Source of the DNA: UBA2882 sp045542735
Lineage (GTDB): Bacteria; Bacillota; Clostridia; Lachnospirales; Lachnospiraceae
NCBI GenBank assembly: GCA_045542735.1
Contig: JAZQLQ010000026.1
Coordinates: forward strand, 310,001-374,000
Length of the DNA: 64,000 nucleotides
Direction of reading: 5' to 3'
The notes under the pieces were generated by a model, which saw only the letters and a program-made list of their open reading frames with translations, did not search any database and was not told the origin of the DNA. A program made the translations under genes and the position numbers. Every line of letters starts with the position of its first letter. Within the stretch, counting starts at the first letter, position 1. This document shows positions 43,120-52,305 of the stretch, in pieces.

Positions 43120-44169
43120 ATGAAGTGGAAAAGATTGACCATTAAGACGGTAACAGAAGCAGAAGATATTATTATCTCTGATTTATATGATATTGGTTTG
43201 GAAGGGGCAATGATCGAAGATCATGTCCCCTTAACTGCGTGGGAAAAGGAGCAGATGTTTGTGGACATTTTGCCCGATGGTCCTGCAGATGACGGTATTG
43301 CATATCTGAGTTTTTTTGTTGAAGTGCCTGATGAAAACGAGGAAGCGGATAAAAAGGATGTGTCTTTACAGGCGGGCTTGACGGACAGTGTGGACAATTC
43401 CTATTTTATGGTTAGCAGTGGTGAACCCGTGGATGTAGATGCACTGGTGGCGGCAGTCAAGGAACGATTGGATGCCATTCGTGAGTTTATGGATATTGGT
43501 GAAGGAAGCATTGTGATATCTGAGACGGAAGACAAAGATTGGATGAATAACTGGAAAGAGTTTTTCCACCAGTTTTATATTGATGATCTTTTGATTACCC
43601 CTTCATGGGAAGAGGTGAAGGCGGAGGATATGGATAAAAAAGTACTGCATATCGATCCGGGTACGGCTTTTGGTACCGGTATGCATGAGACAACACAGTT
43701 ATGTATCCGTCAGTTGAAGAAATATATTACACCGGATACAGTTTTGTTGGACGTGGGAACCGGAAGCGGTATTTTAGCAATTGTTTCTTTAATGTATGGT
43801 ATTAAAGAAGCAGTGGGAACTGATCTGGATCCGTGTGCAGTGGAAGCTGTTCGGGAAAATATGGAAATGAATGGTGTATCGGCTGACAGCTTTGAGATGA
43901 TGATCGGCAATATCATTACAGATAAAGAAATCCAGGATAGGGTTGGTTATGAAAAATATGATATTGTAGTAGCTAACATTTTAGCAGAGGTTTTATTGCC
44001 CTTGACACCGGTGGTAAAACAGCATTTGAAAAAGGGCGGCCTTTATATTACATCCGGAATCATTGCTGAAAAAGAACAATTGGTAGTGGATGCTGTAAAG
44101 GCAGCAGGTATGGAAGTGCTGGAAGTAACCAGACAGAATGAATGGGTCAGTGTGACAGCCAGATTATAG
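43120..44169 (+). CDS. prmA: Ribosomal protein L11 methyltransferase
   Basis: A 349-residue SAM enzyme. The N-terminal domain of about 140 residues is a substrate-recognition part, slightly longer than usual with an acidic stretch. The catalytic domain has HIDPGTAFGTGMHETTQL, LLDVGTGSGILAIVSL and VVANILAEVLLPL (the NxL/AN motif). It trimethylates ribosomal protein L11. It is followed after 9 bases by rsmE, and with hisD ahead the three genes probably make one transcript. Confidence 0.93.
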   Translation: MKWKRLTIKTVTEAEDIIISDLYDIGLEGAMIEDHVPLTAWEKEQMFVDILPDGPADDGIAYLSFFVEVPDENEEADKKDVSLQAGLTDSVDNSYFMVSSGEPVDVDALVAAVKERLDAIREFMDIGEGSIVISETEDKDWMNNWKEFFHQFYIDDLLITPSWEEVKAEDMDKKVLHIDPGTAFGTGMHETTQLCIRQLKKYITPDTVLLDVGTGSGILAIVSLMYGIKEAVGTDLDPCAVEAVRENMEMNGVSADSFEMMIGNIITDKEIQDRVGYEKYDIVVANILAEVLLPLTPVVKQHLKKGGLYITSGIIAEKEQLVVDAVKAAGMEVLEVTRQNEWVSVTARL

Positions 44170-44178
44170 AGGTAAGCC

Positions 44179-44919
44179 ATGTATCAGTTTTTTGTAGAAC
44201 CGAATCAGATTCAAGGGACACGTGCTTTCATTTGTGGGACAGATGTGAATCACATCAAAAATGTACTGCGCATGAAAGTGGGAGAAGAGATTGCCTTATC
44301 TAACGGTGTGGATGGAAAAGAATATCGTGTGGGCATAGTAGCATTTACCGAAGATGAAGTGGAATGTGAAGTGCGGTTTGTCAAAGAGGATGCCATTGAG
44401 TTACCTTGTAAGATTTATCTGTTTCAAGGATTGCCAAAAGGCGACAAGATGGAATTGATTATCCAAAAAGCAGTGGAGCTTGGCGTATTTGAAGTGATTC
44501 CTGTTGCCATGGCACGTAGTGTGGTAAAACTGGATGAGAAGAAAGCGGCATCAAAAGTGAAACGCTGGCAGGCGATTTCGGAAGCTGCGGCAAAGCAGAG
44601 TAAGCGTGGTGTGATTCCTCAGGTGCAAAAGGTTATGACTTACAAAGAAGCGTTGGCTTATGCCAAGGATATGGAAGTGAAATTATTGCCCTATGAACTG
44701 GCAGAGGGTATGGAAAAGACCAAAGAAATGATCGACCGCATTAAAGAGGGTGAACAGATTGCCATTTTTATCGGTCCTGAAGGCGGTTTTGCCACAGAAG
44801 AGGTTGAACGCGCCGGTGAAGTGGGATTTGAAGCGGTTACCTTGGGCAAGCGGATTTTGCGTACGGAGACAGCCGGGATGACCCTGTTGTCTATCTTGAT
44901 GTATCATTTGGAAAAATAA
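44179..44919 (+). CDS. rsmE: 16S rRNA (uracil-1498-N3)-methyltransferase
   Basis: A 246-residue SPOUT-fold enzyme of the RsmE family that methylates U1498 in 16S rRNA. The C-terminal knot has FIGPEGGFATEEVERA, followed by LGKRILRTETAGMTLLSI. An N-terminal PUA-like part shows VNHIKNVLRMKVGEEI. Length is normal. It ends a short translation-related run with prmA. Confidence 0.94.
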   Translation: MYQFFVEPNQIQGTRAFICGTDVNHIKNVLRMKVGEEIALSNGVDGKEYRVGIVAFTEDEVECEVRFVKEDAIELPCKIYLFQGLPKGDKMELIIQKAVELGVFEVIPVAMARSVVKLDEKKAASKVKRWQAISEAAAKQSKRGVIPQVQKVMTYKEALAYAKDMEVKLLPYELAEGMEKTKEMIDRIKEGEQIAIFIGPEGGFATEEVERAGEVGFEAVTLGKRILRTETAGMTLLSILMYHLEK

Positions 44920-44971
44920 TAAAACCGGATAATAGGTGTCCTTTGCCATAGCATGGAAATAGTGTCAGATG

Positions 44972-45000
44972 TTGCCCGAAATACATATGATAACTATATA
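44972..45000 (+). promoter_or_regulatory. Probable promoter of the desulfurase-thiI pair
   Basis: TTGCCC at 44972-44977 and TATATA at 44995-45000 are spaced by 17 bases and lie 37 bases ahead of the desulfurase ATG. Confidence 0.45.
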
Positions 45001-45036
45001 TCCTATTGCATCGGAAACCTATGAAGGGAGTTAAAT

Positions 45037-46191
45037 ATGGAAGTGTATTTGGATAATTCTGCAACGACGAAGGCTTACCCTGAGGTTGCTCGTCTGGTTG
45101 CAGACATTATGACAGAAGATTACGGCAATCCCTCCAGTATGCATTTAAAGGGTGTGGAAGCCGAAAAACATATAAAATACAGCAAGAAAACCATAGCCGG
45201 CGTATTAAAGGTGCAGGAAAAAGAGATTTTCTTTACCTCAGGAGGTACGGAGTCGGACAACTGGGCGTTAATGGGATGCGCATATGCCAATCAGCGTATG
45301 GGTAGACATTTGATTACTACTAAGATAGAGCATCCGGCGGTGTTGCAGACTATGGAGCATTTAAAAGAGCAGGGCTTTGAAATCACTTATTTGTCTGTGG
45401 ACAAAAAGGGCATTATCCGTTTGGATGAGTTGAAGAAAGCCATCCGACCGGACACCATCCTGGTATCAATCATGTATGTAAACAACGAGGTGGGAGCTAT
45501 CCAGCCTATTGAGGAAGCAGGTCAGTTGATTAAGCAGATGAACCCCAAAACCTTATTCCATGTAGATGCGGTACAAGGATTTGGTAAACTGAGATTGCTT
45601 CCCAAGAAATGGCATATAGATTTGGTCTCTGTCAGTGGACACAAAATTCATGGACCCAAAGGCGTGGGATTTTTGTATATTGATGAGAAAGTAAAAATTA
45701 AGCCTATTATTTTTGGAGGCGGTCAGCAGAGAAACTTCCGTTCCGGTACAGAGAATGTACCCGGCGTGGCAGGTATTGGCAAAGCCACCGAGTTGATTTA
45801 TAAAGATTTGGCAAAAGATACGGCGCATTTGGATGAATTGAAACAATATTTTATCAAGGGTCTCAGCCGTATGGAGCATGTCTATTTCAATGGTCCCCTG
45901 GATGAAATGGGAGCACCCCATATTGTCAGCGCGTCCATTGCAGGAATCCGAAGTGAAGTTTTGCTTCATGCCTTGGAAGAAAAAGGAATTTATGTATCCG
46001 CAGGCAGTGCATGTTCTTCCCATAAGCATACGGTTAGTGCTACACTGGAGTCCATGGGAGTGGACAGAAATTTGATGGATTCTACTTTAAGATTCAGCTT
46101 TAGTGTATTTACAACCAAGGAAGAAATCGATTATACTTTAGAATGTTTATATAGTCTTGTTCCCATGCTTCGGAGGTACACAAGACGTTAA
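45037..46191 (+). CDS. Cysteine desulfurase (NifS/IscS family)
   Basis: A 384-residue PLP enzyme that makes alanine and a persulfide from cysteine. MEVYLDNSATTKAYPEV begins the protein, the PLP lysine is in SVSGHKIHGPKGVGF, FHVDAVQGFGKL binds PLP, and the catalytic Cys is in SAGSACSSHKH. It lies 12 bases before thiI, so it probably donates sulfur for 4-thiouridine in tRNA rather than for iron-sulfur clusters. AAGGGAG precedes the ATG. Confidence 0.92.
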   Translation: MEVYLDNSATTKAYPEVARLVADIMTEDYGNPSSMHLKGVEAEKHIKYSKKTIAGVLKVQEKEIFFTSGGTESDNWALMGCAYANQRMGRHLITTKIEHPAVLQTMEHLKEQGFEITYLSVDKKGIIRLDELKKAIRPDTILVSIMYVNNEVGAIQPIEEAGQLIKQMNPKTLFHVDAVQGFGKLRLLPKKWHIDLVSVSGHKIHGPKGVGFLYIDEKVKIKPIIFGGGQQRNFRSGTENVPGVAGIGKATELIYKDLAKDTAHLDELKQYFIKGLSRMEHVYFNGPLDEMGAPHIVSASIAGIRSEVLLHALEEKGIYVSAGSACSSHKHTVSATLESMGVDRNLMDSTLRFSFSVFTTKEEIDYTLECLYSLVPMLRRYTRR

Positions 46192-46203
46192 AGGAGAAAA
46201 AAT

Positions 46204-47382
46204 ATGTTTACAGCTTTTTTGATTAAGTACGCCGAGATTGGTGTAAAAGGCAGAAACCGTTATATTTTTGAAGATGCGCTGGTAAAGCAGATTGAGTTTG
46301 CTTTATCCAAGATTGAAGGCGAATTCAAGGTAAGAAGAACACAGGGAAGAATTTACGTAGATGCGGTTTCGGATTTTGACTTTGATGAGGCCGTAGGAGC
46401 TTTGGGCAAGGTATTTGGTGTTTCGGGTATTTGTCCTGTGGTTTATGTAGAGGATGAGGGTTTTGAGAAACTTTCTGAGGATGTTGTGAAGTTCATTGAC
46501 AACGTATATCCCGATAAAAATAAGACCTTTAAAGTGTGTGCCAGAAGAGCCAGAAAGAATTATCCCAAGGATTCCATGGAGATTAATGCGGACCTGGGTG
46601 GTGTGATTTTAGAAGCCTTCCCTGAAATGAAAGTGGATGTTCATAATCCGGATATTGAGTTAACGGTTGAAATCCGTGAGAAAATATATATTTATTCCGA
46701 GGTGATTCCCGGTCCCGGCGGTATGCCGGTGGGTACCGGTGGAAAAGCGATGTTGCTTTTGTCCGGTGGTATCGATTCCCCTGTAGCGGGCTATATGATC
46801 AGCAAGCGCGGTGTTACTCTGGAAGCGGTTTATTTCCATGCGCCGCCTTATACCAGTGAGCGTGCGAAGCAGAAGGTTGTAGATTTAGCAAAATATGTGG
46901 CTGTTTATTCCGGTCCTATGAAGTTGCATGTCATCAACTTTACGGATATTCAGCTTTACATCTATGAGAAATGTCCTCATGATGAGTTGACCATTATCAT
47001 GCGCCGATATATGATGCGCATTGCAGAGATGATTGCAAAGGAAAACGGTTGTCTGGGACTGATTACCGGAGAAAGTATCGGTCAGGTGGCAAGCCAGACT
47101 ATGCAGGCGTTGGCAGCAACCAATGATGTGTGCACTATGCCGGTATACCGTCCGCTGATCGCCTTTGATAAGCAGGATATTGTGGATATCTCCGAAAAAA
47201 TCAATACCTATGAGACGTCAATCCAGCCTTTCGAGGACTGCTGTACAATCTTTGTGGCAAAGCATCCGGTAACCAAGCCGAATCTAAATGTTATCCGTGC
47301 TCATGAGGAAAATGTCTTTGACAAGATTGATGAGATGATTGAGACAGCTCTGTCTACCAGAGAAATTATTGATATTGAGTAA
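46204..47382 (+). CDS. thiI: tRNA 4-thiouridine synthase ThiI
   Basis: A 392-residue enzyme with an N-terminal ferredoxin-like and THUMP region (residues ~60-165) and a PP-loop ATPase (LLLSGGIDSPVAGYM) that adenylates U8 of tRNA. The rhodanese domain of E. coli ThiI is missing, as in most Firmicutes; sulfur then comes directly from the paired desulfurase upstream. Blocks QTMQALAATNDVCTMPVYRP and FEDCCTIF are conserved. AGGAG lies before the ATG. Confidence 0.95.
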   Translation: MFTAFLIKYAEIGVKGRNRYIFEDALVKQIEFALSKIEGEFKVRRTQGRIYVDAVSDFDFDEAVGALGKVFGVSGICPVVYVEDEGFEKLSEDVVKFIDNVYPDKNKTFKVCARRARKNYPKDSMEINADLGGVILEAFPEMKVDVHNPDIELTVEIREKIYIYSEVIPGPGGMPVGTGGKAMLLLSGGIDSPVAGYMISKRGVTLEAVYFHAPPYTSERAKQKVVDLAKYVAVYSGPMKLHVINFTDIQLYIYEKCPHDELTIIMRRYMMRIAEMIAKENGCLGLITGESIGQVASQTMQALAATNDVCTMPVYRPLIAFDKQDIVDISEKINTYETSIQPFEDCCTIFVAKHPVTKPNLNVIRAHEENVFDKIDEMIETALSTREIIDIE

Positions 47383-47387
47383 TAAAA

Positions 47388-47413
47388 AACAGCCGGCAAG
47401 ATTTGCCGGCTGT
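47388..47413. terminator. Bidirectional terminator between thiI and the HPr-like gene
   Basis: ACAGCCGGCAA, loop GAT, TTGCCGGCTGT is a perfect 11-bp stem. On the minus strand it runs into TTTTTTATT; on the plus strand ATTGTTG follows. It mainly ends the minus-strand HPr-like gene. Confidence 0.85.
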
Positions 47414-47467
47414 ATTGTTGCCTGTGACAATGGTCATCTGCAAAAGCAGATGACAAAATCTGATAAA

Positions 47468-47698
47468 TTAGATCATGTAAGGTTTTAAGATATCCATTAC
47501 ATCATCTGCAGAATCCTCAGCATGGATGTTTAAGTCGATGGGTTTGGATAAATCCAAACTGAAAATACCCATGATGGATTTTGCGTCGATTACGTATCTA
47601 CCGGATACTAAATCGAAATCGTAATCAAATTTTGTAATATCATTTACGAATGATTTTACTTTGTCGATTGAATTTAATGAAATCTGTACTGTTTTCAT
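47468..47698 (-). CDS. HPr-like protein without catalytic His (copy 2)
   Basis: A 76-residue protein starting MKTVQISLNSIDKVKSF. It keeps the second half of HPr (VIDAKSIMGIFSLDLSKPI, with the serine of the KSIMG motif) but has no GxHARP active-site region. So it cannot carry phosphate on His; it might still be a target of HPr kinase at that serine, or a binding partner. GGAGGAAT precedes the ATG on the minus strand. It diverges from mtaB with a 100-base intergenic space. The HPr family assignment is good; function is unknown. Confidence 0.75.
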   Translation of the reverse strand: MKTVQISLNSIDKVKSFVNDITKFDYDFDLVSGRYVIDAKSIMGIFSLDLSKPIDLNIHAEDSADDVMDILKPYMI

Positions 47699-47798
47699 TT
47701 GAAATTCCTCCTTTTCATTTAATACCTTCTCCTTTATACTAAAGGTTGGAATTGGAAAAGTCAATAAGTAAAGGTTACAAAAAAATGAGGGAAAACAC

Positions 47799-49196
47799 AT
47801 GAAAAATGTAGCATTCCATAACCTTGGATGCAAGGTTAATTCCTATGAGTTGGACGTTGTGCAACAAAACTTCGCAGAAAAAGGATATAAAATTGTGCCA
47901 TTTGATCAAAATGCCGATATTTATATCATAAATACATGTACAGTTACAAATATTGCAGATAGAAAGAGCCGCCAGATGATCCATCAGGCAAAAAAGAGAA
48001 ATCCGGAAGCAGTTGTGGTAGCTTTGGGCTGCTATGTGCAGACAGGAAAAGAAACAGTGGAAACCGATCCCTGCATTGATCTTGCTATTGGAAATAATAA
48101 GAAGAAAGATACAGTAGCAATTGTGGAAAGCTATTTGGAAGAAAGTGAACAGGGAAAGACTGAGCATATCATTGACATCAATCATACGGATGAATATGAA
48201 GAAATGACATTGCAGGCCACTGGGGAGCATACCCGTGCTTATATTAAGATTCAAGATGGTTGCAATCAATTTTGCACATATTGCATTATTCCTTTTGCCA
48301 GAGGCCGTGTCCGCTCCCGGTTGCCGGAGGATATTTGTAGTGAGATTGCAGGTTTGGTGCAAAAGGGCTATAAGGAGTTTGTGTTGACGGGAATCCATAT
48401 CAGTTCTTACGGTGTGGATTTTGCGGATGAGAATTCGAGAAAAAGTTTGGAAGAAGAAAGAATACAGGTCATGAATGAGGAAGCAATGAATGATGCTGCC
48501 CGATATGGAAAAGGAACTTCCCTGCTCTTGGAATTGATTCTGCGCATCCACAAGATGGATGGAGTGGAGCGTATCCGCTTGGGTTCTTTGGAACCTCAGA
48601 TTGTCACAGAGGGATTTGCTAAGATAATTGGAGCACTTCCAAAGATTTGCCCGCACTTCCATTTATCCCTGCAAAGTGGTTGCGATGAGACATTAAAGAG
48701 AATGAACCGTCATTACAACACGGAAGCATTTGCTAAAGGCGTGGAGCGGTTGCGAAAATATTTTGATAAGCCGGCAATTACCACAGATGTGATTGTGGGA
48801 TTCCCCGGGGAAACCGAAGAAGAGTTTTCTGCAACGGAAGCGTTTATAAGGGAGATTGATTTCTTTGAGATGCATATTTTCCCATATTCTATCCGCAAAG
48901 GAACGGTGGCGGCAGGAATGAAAAACCAGGTGGACGGTGAGGTTAAAAAGCAAAGAAGCCATTGCCTGTTAGAACTTGAAAAACAGCAGTCCAAAGCATA
49001 CAGGGAACAGTTTGTGGGATGTGAAGAAACGGTTTTATTTGAGGAAAGTAAGCAGATTGACGGAAAGACTTATGCCATTGGGCATACGACCCGATATGTA
49101 AAAGTTGTCAAAGAAACAGCAGAAGATTTATCCGGAAAGATGGTTAGTGGTAAAATTACCCACATGTTAAATGATGAAATACTCCTTATGGAATAG
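47799..49196 (+). CDS. mtaB: tRNA N6-threonylcarbamoyladenosine methylthiotransferase
   Basis: A 465-residue radical-SAM enzyme. MTTase domain with CKVNSYELDVV and three conserved cysteines, radical-SAM motif CNQFCTYCIIPFARG (CxxxCxxC), and a C-terminal TRAM domain. It adds methylthio to t6A37 of tRNA (ms2t6A), like MtaB/YqeV of Bacillus. LTGIHISSYGVD, RLGSLEPQIVT and HFHLSLQSGCDETLKRMNR are family blocks. It has its own leader and is divergent from the HPr-like gene. Confidence 0.94.
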   Translation: MKNVAFHNLGCKVNSYELDVVQQNFAEKGYKIVPFDQNADIYIINTCTVTNIADRKSRQMIHQAKKRNPEAVVVALGCYVQTGKETVETDPCIDLAIGNNKKKDTVAIVESYLEESEQGKTEHIIDINHTDEYEEMTLQATGEHTRAYIKIQDGCNQFCTYCIIPFARGRVRSRLPEDICSEIAGLVQKGYKEFVLTGIHISSYGVDFADENSRKSLEEERIQVMNEEAMNDAARYGKGTSLLLELILRIHKMDGVERIRLGSLEPQIVTEGFAKIIGALPKICPHFHLSLQSGCDETLKRMNRHYNTEAFAKGVERLRKYFDKPAITTDVIVGFPGETEEEFSATEAFIREIDFFEMHIFPYSIRKGTVAAGMKNQVDGEVKKQRSHCLLELEKQQSKAYREQFVGCEETVLFEESKQIDGKTYAIGHTTRYVKVVKETAEDLSGKMVSGKITHMLNDEILLME

Positions 49197-49215
49197 CCAA
49201 TATTTGTGATAAACG

Positions 49216-49244
49216 TTGTATTTTTTGGGAAATTGGGGTAAAAT
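49216..49244 (+). promoter_or_regulatory. Promoter of the ireB-ruvX operon
   Basis: TTGTAT at 49216-49221 and TAAAAT at 49239-49244 with a 17-base spacer, 31 bases before ireB. Confidence 0.55.
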
Positions 49245-49274
49245 AGCAGTATCTATGACTAGGGGCGTGATAAA

Positions 49275-49535
49275 ATGCAAGATTTAGGAAATACACAATA
49301 TTTTAAAGTGACAGAGCCGGAGAACGGGGTGAAAATTGTTTTATCTACCGTTTATGAAGCGTTGACAGAGAAAGGCTACAATCCTGTAAACCAGATTGTG
49401 GGTTATATTATGTCCGGCGATCCGACTTATATTACCAGTCACAAAAATGCCAGAAGCTTAATCATGAAGGTAGAGCGTGATGAGCTTGTAGAAGAAATGT
49501 TAAAAGAGTACATCAAGACAAATAAGTGGCAGTAA
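49275..49535 (+). CDS. ireB: IreB-family regulatory phosphoprotein (UPF0297)
   Basis: An 86-residue protein with the family pattern FKVTEPENGVKI, VYEALTEKGYNPVNQIVGYI, SGDPTYITSHKNAR and VERDELVEEMLKEYI. In Enterococcus IreB is phosphorylated by the Ser/Thr kinase IreK and affects cephalosporin resistance. It stands first in an operon with ruvX and a DUF1292 gene, as in B. subtilis yrzL-yrrK-yrzB. GGGGCG before the ATG is a weak site. Confidence 0.93.
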   Translation: MQDLGNTQYFKVTEPENGVKIVLSTVYEALTEKGYNPVNQIVGYIMSGDPTYITSHKNARSLIMKVERDELVEEMLKEYIKTNKWQ

Positions 49536-49559
49536 TGAGTGACAACAGAGAGGAAGCAT

Positions 49560-49997
49560 ATGAGAATTTTGGGACTTGATTTCGGGTCAAAGACAGTGGG
49601 AGTGGCTGTCAGTGATCCGTTGTTCATGACGGCTCAAAGTGTGGAGATTATCAGACGCAAACAGGAAAATAAGTTGCGTCAGACTCTTGCGCGCATTGAG
49701 GCTCTCATAGAAGAATACCAAGTGGATCGGATTGTATTGGGATTGCCGCGCAATATGAATGCAACCGAAGGTGAACGTGCAGAAAAGACGCGGGAGTTTG
49801 CGCAGATGATTTTTCGCAGGACCGGCATAGAGCCGATATTCTGGGATGAACGTCTGACAACTGTAGCGGCAGATAAACTGATGATGGAGGCGGGAGTTCG
49901 CAGAGAAGACCGCAAAGATCATGTGGATGCAATTGCAGCATCCTTTATTTTGCAGGGCTATTTGGACTACCTGCACAACGAAAAGGAGAACGTCTAG
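49560..49997 (+). CDS. ruvX: RuvX/YqgF putative pre-16S rRNA nuclease
   Basis: A 145-residue RNase H-fold nuclease, RILGLDFGSKTVGVAVSDP with the first acidic residue, LGLPRNMNATEGERA, WDERLTTVAADKLM and KDHVDAIAASFIL with the last acidic residues. The E. coli protein matures 16S rRNA ends. I start at ATG 49560, which follows GAGAGGAAG; a longer in-frame start at 49539 is not needed. The stop overlaps the GTG of the next gene by one base. Confidence 0.92.
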   Translation: MRILGLDFGSKTVGVAVSDPLFMTAQSVEIIRRKQENKLRQTLARIEALIEEYQVDRIVLGLPRNMNATEGERAEKTREFAQMIFRRTGIEPIFWDERLTTVAADKLMMEAGVRREDRKDHVDAIAASFILQGYLDYLHNEKENV

Positions 49998-50266
49998 TGG
50001 AAAAAATCAGTTTTATACCGGATGGACAGGAAAAAGTAGAGTTTTTTGTTTTAGAGCAGACCAGACTGGGTGGTGTCAATTATCTTCTTGTAACAGATAA
50101 AGAAGAAGGTGATTCGGATGCCTTGATTTTGAAAGATCTCTCCGGAGAAAGTGACACAGAAGGAGTATACGAGATTGTATCTGATGACCGTGAGCTTGCT
50201 GCTGTGGCTGAAATTTTTGAAGACATATTAGAAGATGTGGCTTTTGAGACTGTGGAGGAAGATTAA
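49997..50266 (+). CDS. DUF1292 protein (YrzB-like)
   Basis: An 89-residue acidic protein that starts with GTG at 49997, overlapping the ruvX stop by one base (TAGTG). It has KVEFFVLEQTRLGGVNYLLV and the conserved end region VAEIFEDILED. The family is widespread in Firmicutes beside ruvX and has no known function. AAGGAGAA lies 9-15 bases before. It is directly followed by RNase J. Confidence 0.88.
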   Translation: MEKISFIPDGQEKVEFFVLEQTRLGGVNYLLVTDKEEGDSDALILKDLSGESDTEGVYEIVSDDRELAAVAEIFEDILEDVAFETVEED

Positions 50267-51937
50267 TTGAAGAAAGAAAGAACAACCGGTTCTAAGCTAA
50301 AGATTATCCCTTTGGGTGGCTTGGAACAGATTGGTATGAATATTACTGCCTTTGAATACGAAGACAGTATTGTTGTAGTGGATTGCGGTATGTCGTTCCC
50401 TGAGGATGATATGCCGGGTATCGATTTGGTTATTCCTGATGTGACTTATCTGAAGGAAAACATAGACAAGGTAAAAGCCTTTGTAATTACACATGGACAT
50501 GAGGATCATATCGGAGCTCTTCCCTATGTGTTAAAGGATGTTCCCGCACCCATTTATGCTACAAAGCTGACATTGGGTATCATTGAGAACAAATTGAAAG
50601 AGCATGGATTGGAGCGTTCGGTTAAAAAGAAAGTGGTGAAATTCGGACAAAACATCAATCTTGGCGATTTCCGTATTGAGTTCATCAAGACCAATCACAG
50701 CATTGTGGATGCCGCAGCACTTGCTATTTATTCACCGGCAGGTATTGTGATTCATACCGGCGATTTTAAAGTAGATTATACACCGGTATTTGGTGATGCC
50801 ATAGACTTGCAACGGTTTGGCGAGCTTGGCAAAAAAGGTGTACTGGCATTGATGTGTGACAGTACCAATGCAGAAAGAGAAGGTTTTACCCAGTCGGAAA
50901 GAACCGTGGGCAGAACTTTTGACAGTATATTTACAGAGCATGCATCTACGCGTATTATTATTGCAACTTTTGCATCCAATGTAGACCGTGTGCGTCAGAT
51001 TATTAATTCGGCGCACAAATTTGGGCGTAAGGTAGCAGTGGAAGGCCGTAGCATGGTCAATATCATCGATACGGCAATGAATTTGGGTTATTTACAAATT
51101 CCCGAGAATACTTTAATTGATATTGAGCAGATTAAAAATTATCCGGATGACAGGACGGTTATCATTACAACCGGAAGTCAGGGAGAGAGTATGGCTGCAC
51201 TAAGCCGTATGGCAAGCGGTATTCACCGTAAGGTCAGCATTACCCCTCATGATACGGTTATCTTTTCTTCCCATCCGATTCCCGGAAATGAGAAAGCGGT
51301 ATCTAAGGTTATCAATGAGTTGTGTGCCAAAGGTGCAGATGTTATCTTTCAGGATGCCCATGTATCCGGACATGCCTGTAGGGAAGAGATTAAACTGCTT
51401 TATACACTGGTGAGACCCAAGTATGCCATTCCTGTACACGGAGAGTATCGTCACTTAAAAGCACAGGCATCTCTTGTGAAGGAATTGGGCTATGATAGTG
51501 AAGACATCTTTGTGTTAAATTCCGGCGATGTGCTGGAACTTTCCGAAGAAGGAGCAGAGGTGACCGGAACTGTACCGGTTGGAGATGTATATGTTGATGG
51601 TCTGGGTGTTGGAGATGTAGGTAACATTGTTATCCGGGATAGAAAACATCTGGCAGAAGACGGTATTTTGATCGTGGTTATGGCGTTGGAGTCATCCAGC
51701 AATTATCTGGTTGCAGGACCGGATATTGTATCCCGCGGATTTGTTTATGTGAAGGAATCCGACGAGTTGATGGATGAAGCAAGAAGTATCGTGATGGATT
51801 TGATGGAAAGATTTCAGGAAAGAAACCTCTCTGACTGGGGCAAGATGAAATCTGTTATCAGAGATAATTTAAGCGATTTTCTGTGGAAAAAGACGAAACG
51901 CAGACCCATGATACTTCCCATCATCATGGAAATCTAG
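50267..51937 (+). CDS. rnj: Ribonuclease J
   Basis: A 556-residue metallo-beta-lactamase/beta-CASP nuclease with 5'-3' exo- and endonuclease activity on mRNA and rRNA. The zinc motif is THGHEDHIGALPYVL (residues 75-89), further ligands are in HTGDFKVDYTP and HVSGHACREEIKLL, and the C-terminal domain includes SRGFVYVKESDELMDEARS. It begins with TTG directly after the previous stop, preceded by GTGGAGGAAG. Placement in the ireB-ruvX-DUF1292 run, instead of mltG, is a local feature. Confidence 0.94.
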   Translation: MKKERTTGSKLKIIPLGGLEQIGMNITAFEYEDSIVVVDCGMSFPEDDMPGIDLVIPDVTYLKENIDKVKAFVITHGHEDHIGALPYVLKDVPAPIYATKLTLGIIENKLKEHGLERSVKKKVVKFGQNINLGDFRIEFIKTNHSIVDAAALAIYSPAGIVIHTGDFKVDYTPVFGDAIDLQRFGELGKKGVLALMCDSTNAEREGFTQSERTVGRTFDSIFTEHASTRIIIATFASNVDRVRQIINSAHKFGRKVAVEGRSMVNIIDTAMNLGYLQIPENTLIDIEQIKNYPDDRTVIITTGSQGESMAALSRMASGIHRKVSITPHDTVIFSSHPIPGNEKAVSKVINELCAKGADVIFQDAHVSGHACREEIKLLYTLVRPKYAIPVHGEYRHLKAQASLVKELGYDSEDIFVLNSGDVLELSEEGAEVTGTVPVGDVYVDGLGVGDVGNIVIRDRKHLAEDGILIVVMALESSSNYLVAGPDIVSRGFVYVKESDELMDEARSIVMDLMERFQERNLSDWGKMKSVIRDNLSDFLWKKTKRRPMILPIIMEI

Positions 51938-51954
51938 TTTTGAGAGGACAATGC

Positions 51955-52287
51955 ATGTACGATTATGAGAGAGAGGCAGAGCGCTTTTTAGGCAACCTTT
52001 ATGGAAGCGAGATCTGTCAAGAGTACTTTAAGCAAAAAGAAATCATCAAGCAGTATCCGGAGTTGAAGGTGCAGATTGATGAGTTCCGCAAGAGAAATTA
52101 TAAGTTACAAAACGAGGCGGATTCGGCTACTTTGTTTGATGAGATTGACCGCTTTGAGCGTGAATATGAGGAGTTTCGCAAAAATCCCATTGTCAGTCAA
52201 TATCTGGAGGCAGAGTTGGCTTTTTGCAGAATGTATCAGGAAATCAGCAATATGATCAATATTGCCTTTGCAGTGGAAGTAGAGTAA
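51955..52287 (+). CDS. YlbF-family regulator
   Basis: A 110-residue helical protein of the YlbF/YmcA group (KQKEIIKQYPELKVQIDEFRK and EAELAFCRMYQEISNM). In Bacillus YlbF and YmcA form the Y-complex with YaaT that directs RNase Y and affects competence and biofilm. Its place right after RNase J fits a link to mRNA decay. GAGAGGAC precedes ATG 51955; upstream frames overlap rnj. Confidence 0.82.
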   Translation: MYDYEREAERFLGNLYGSEICQEYFKQKEIIKQYPELKVQIDEFRKRNYKLQNEADSATLFDEIDRFEREYEEFRKNPIVSQYLEAELAFCRMYQEISNMINIAFAVEVE

Positions 52288-52305
52288 TCCCCGGGAGGAA
52301 TGTAC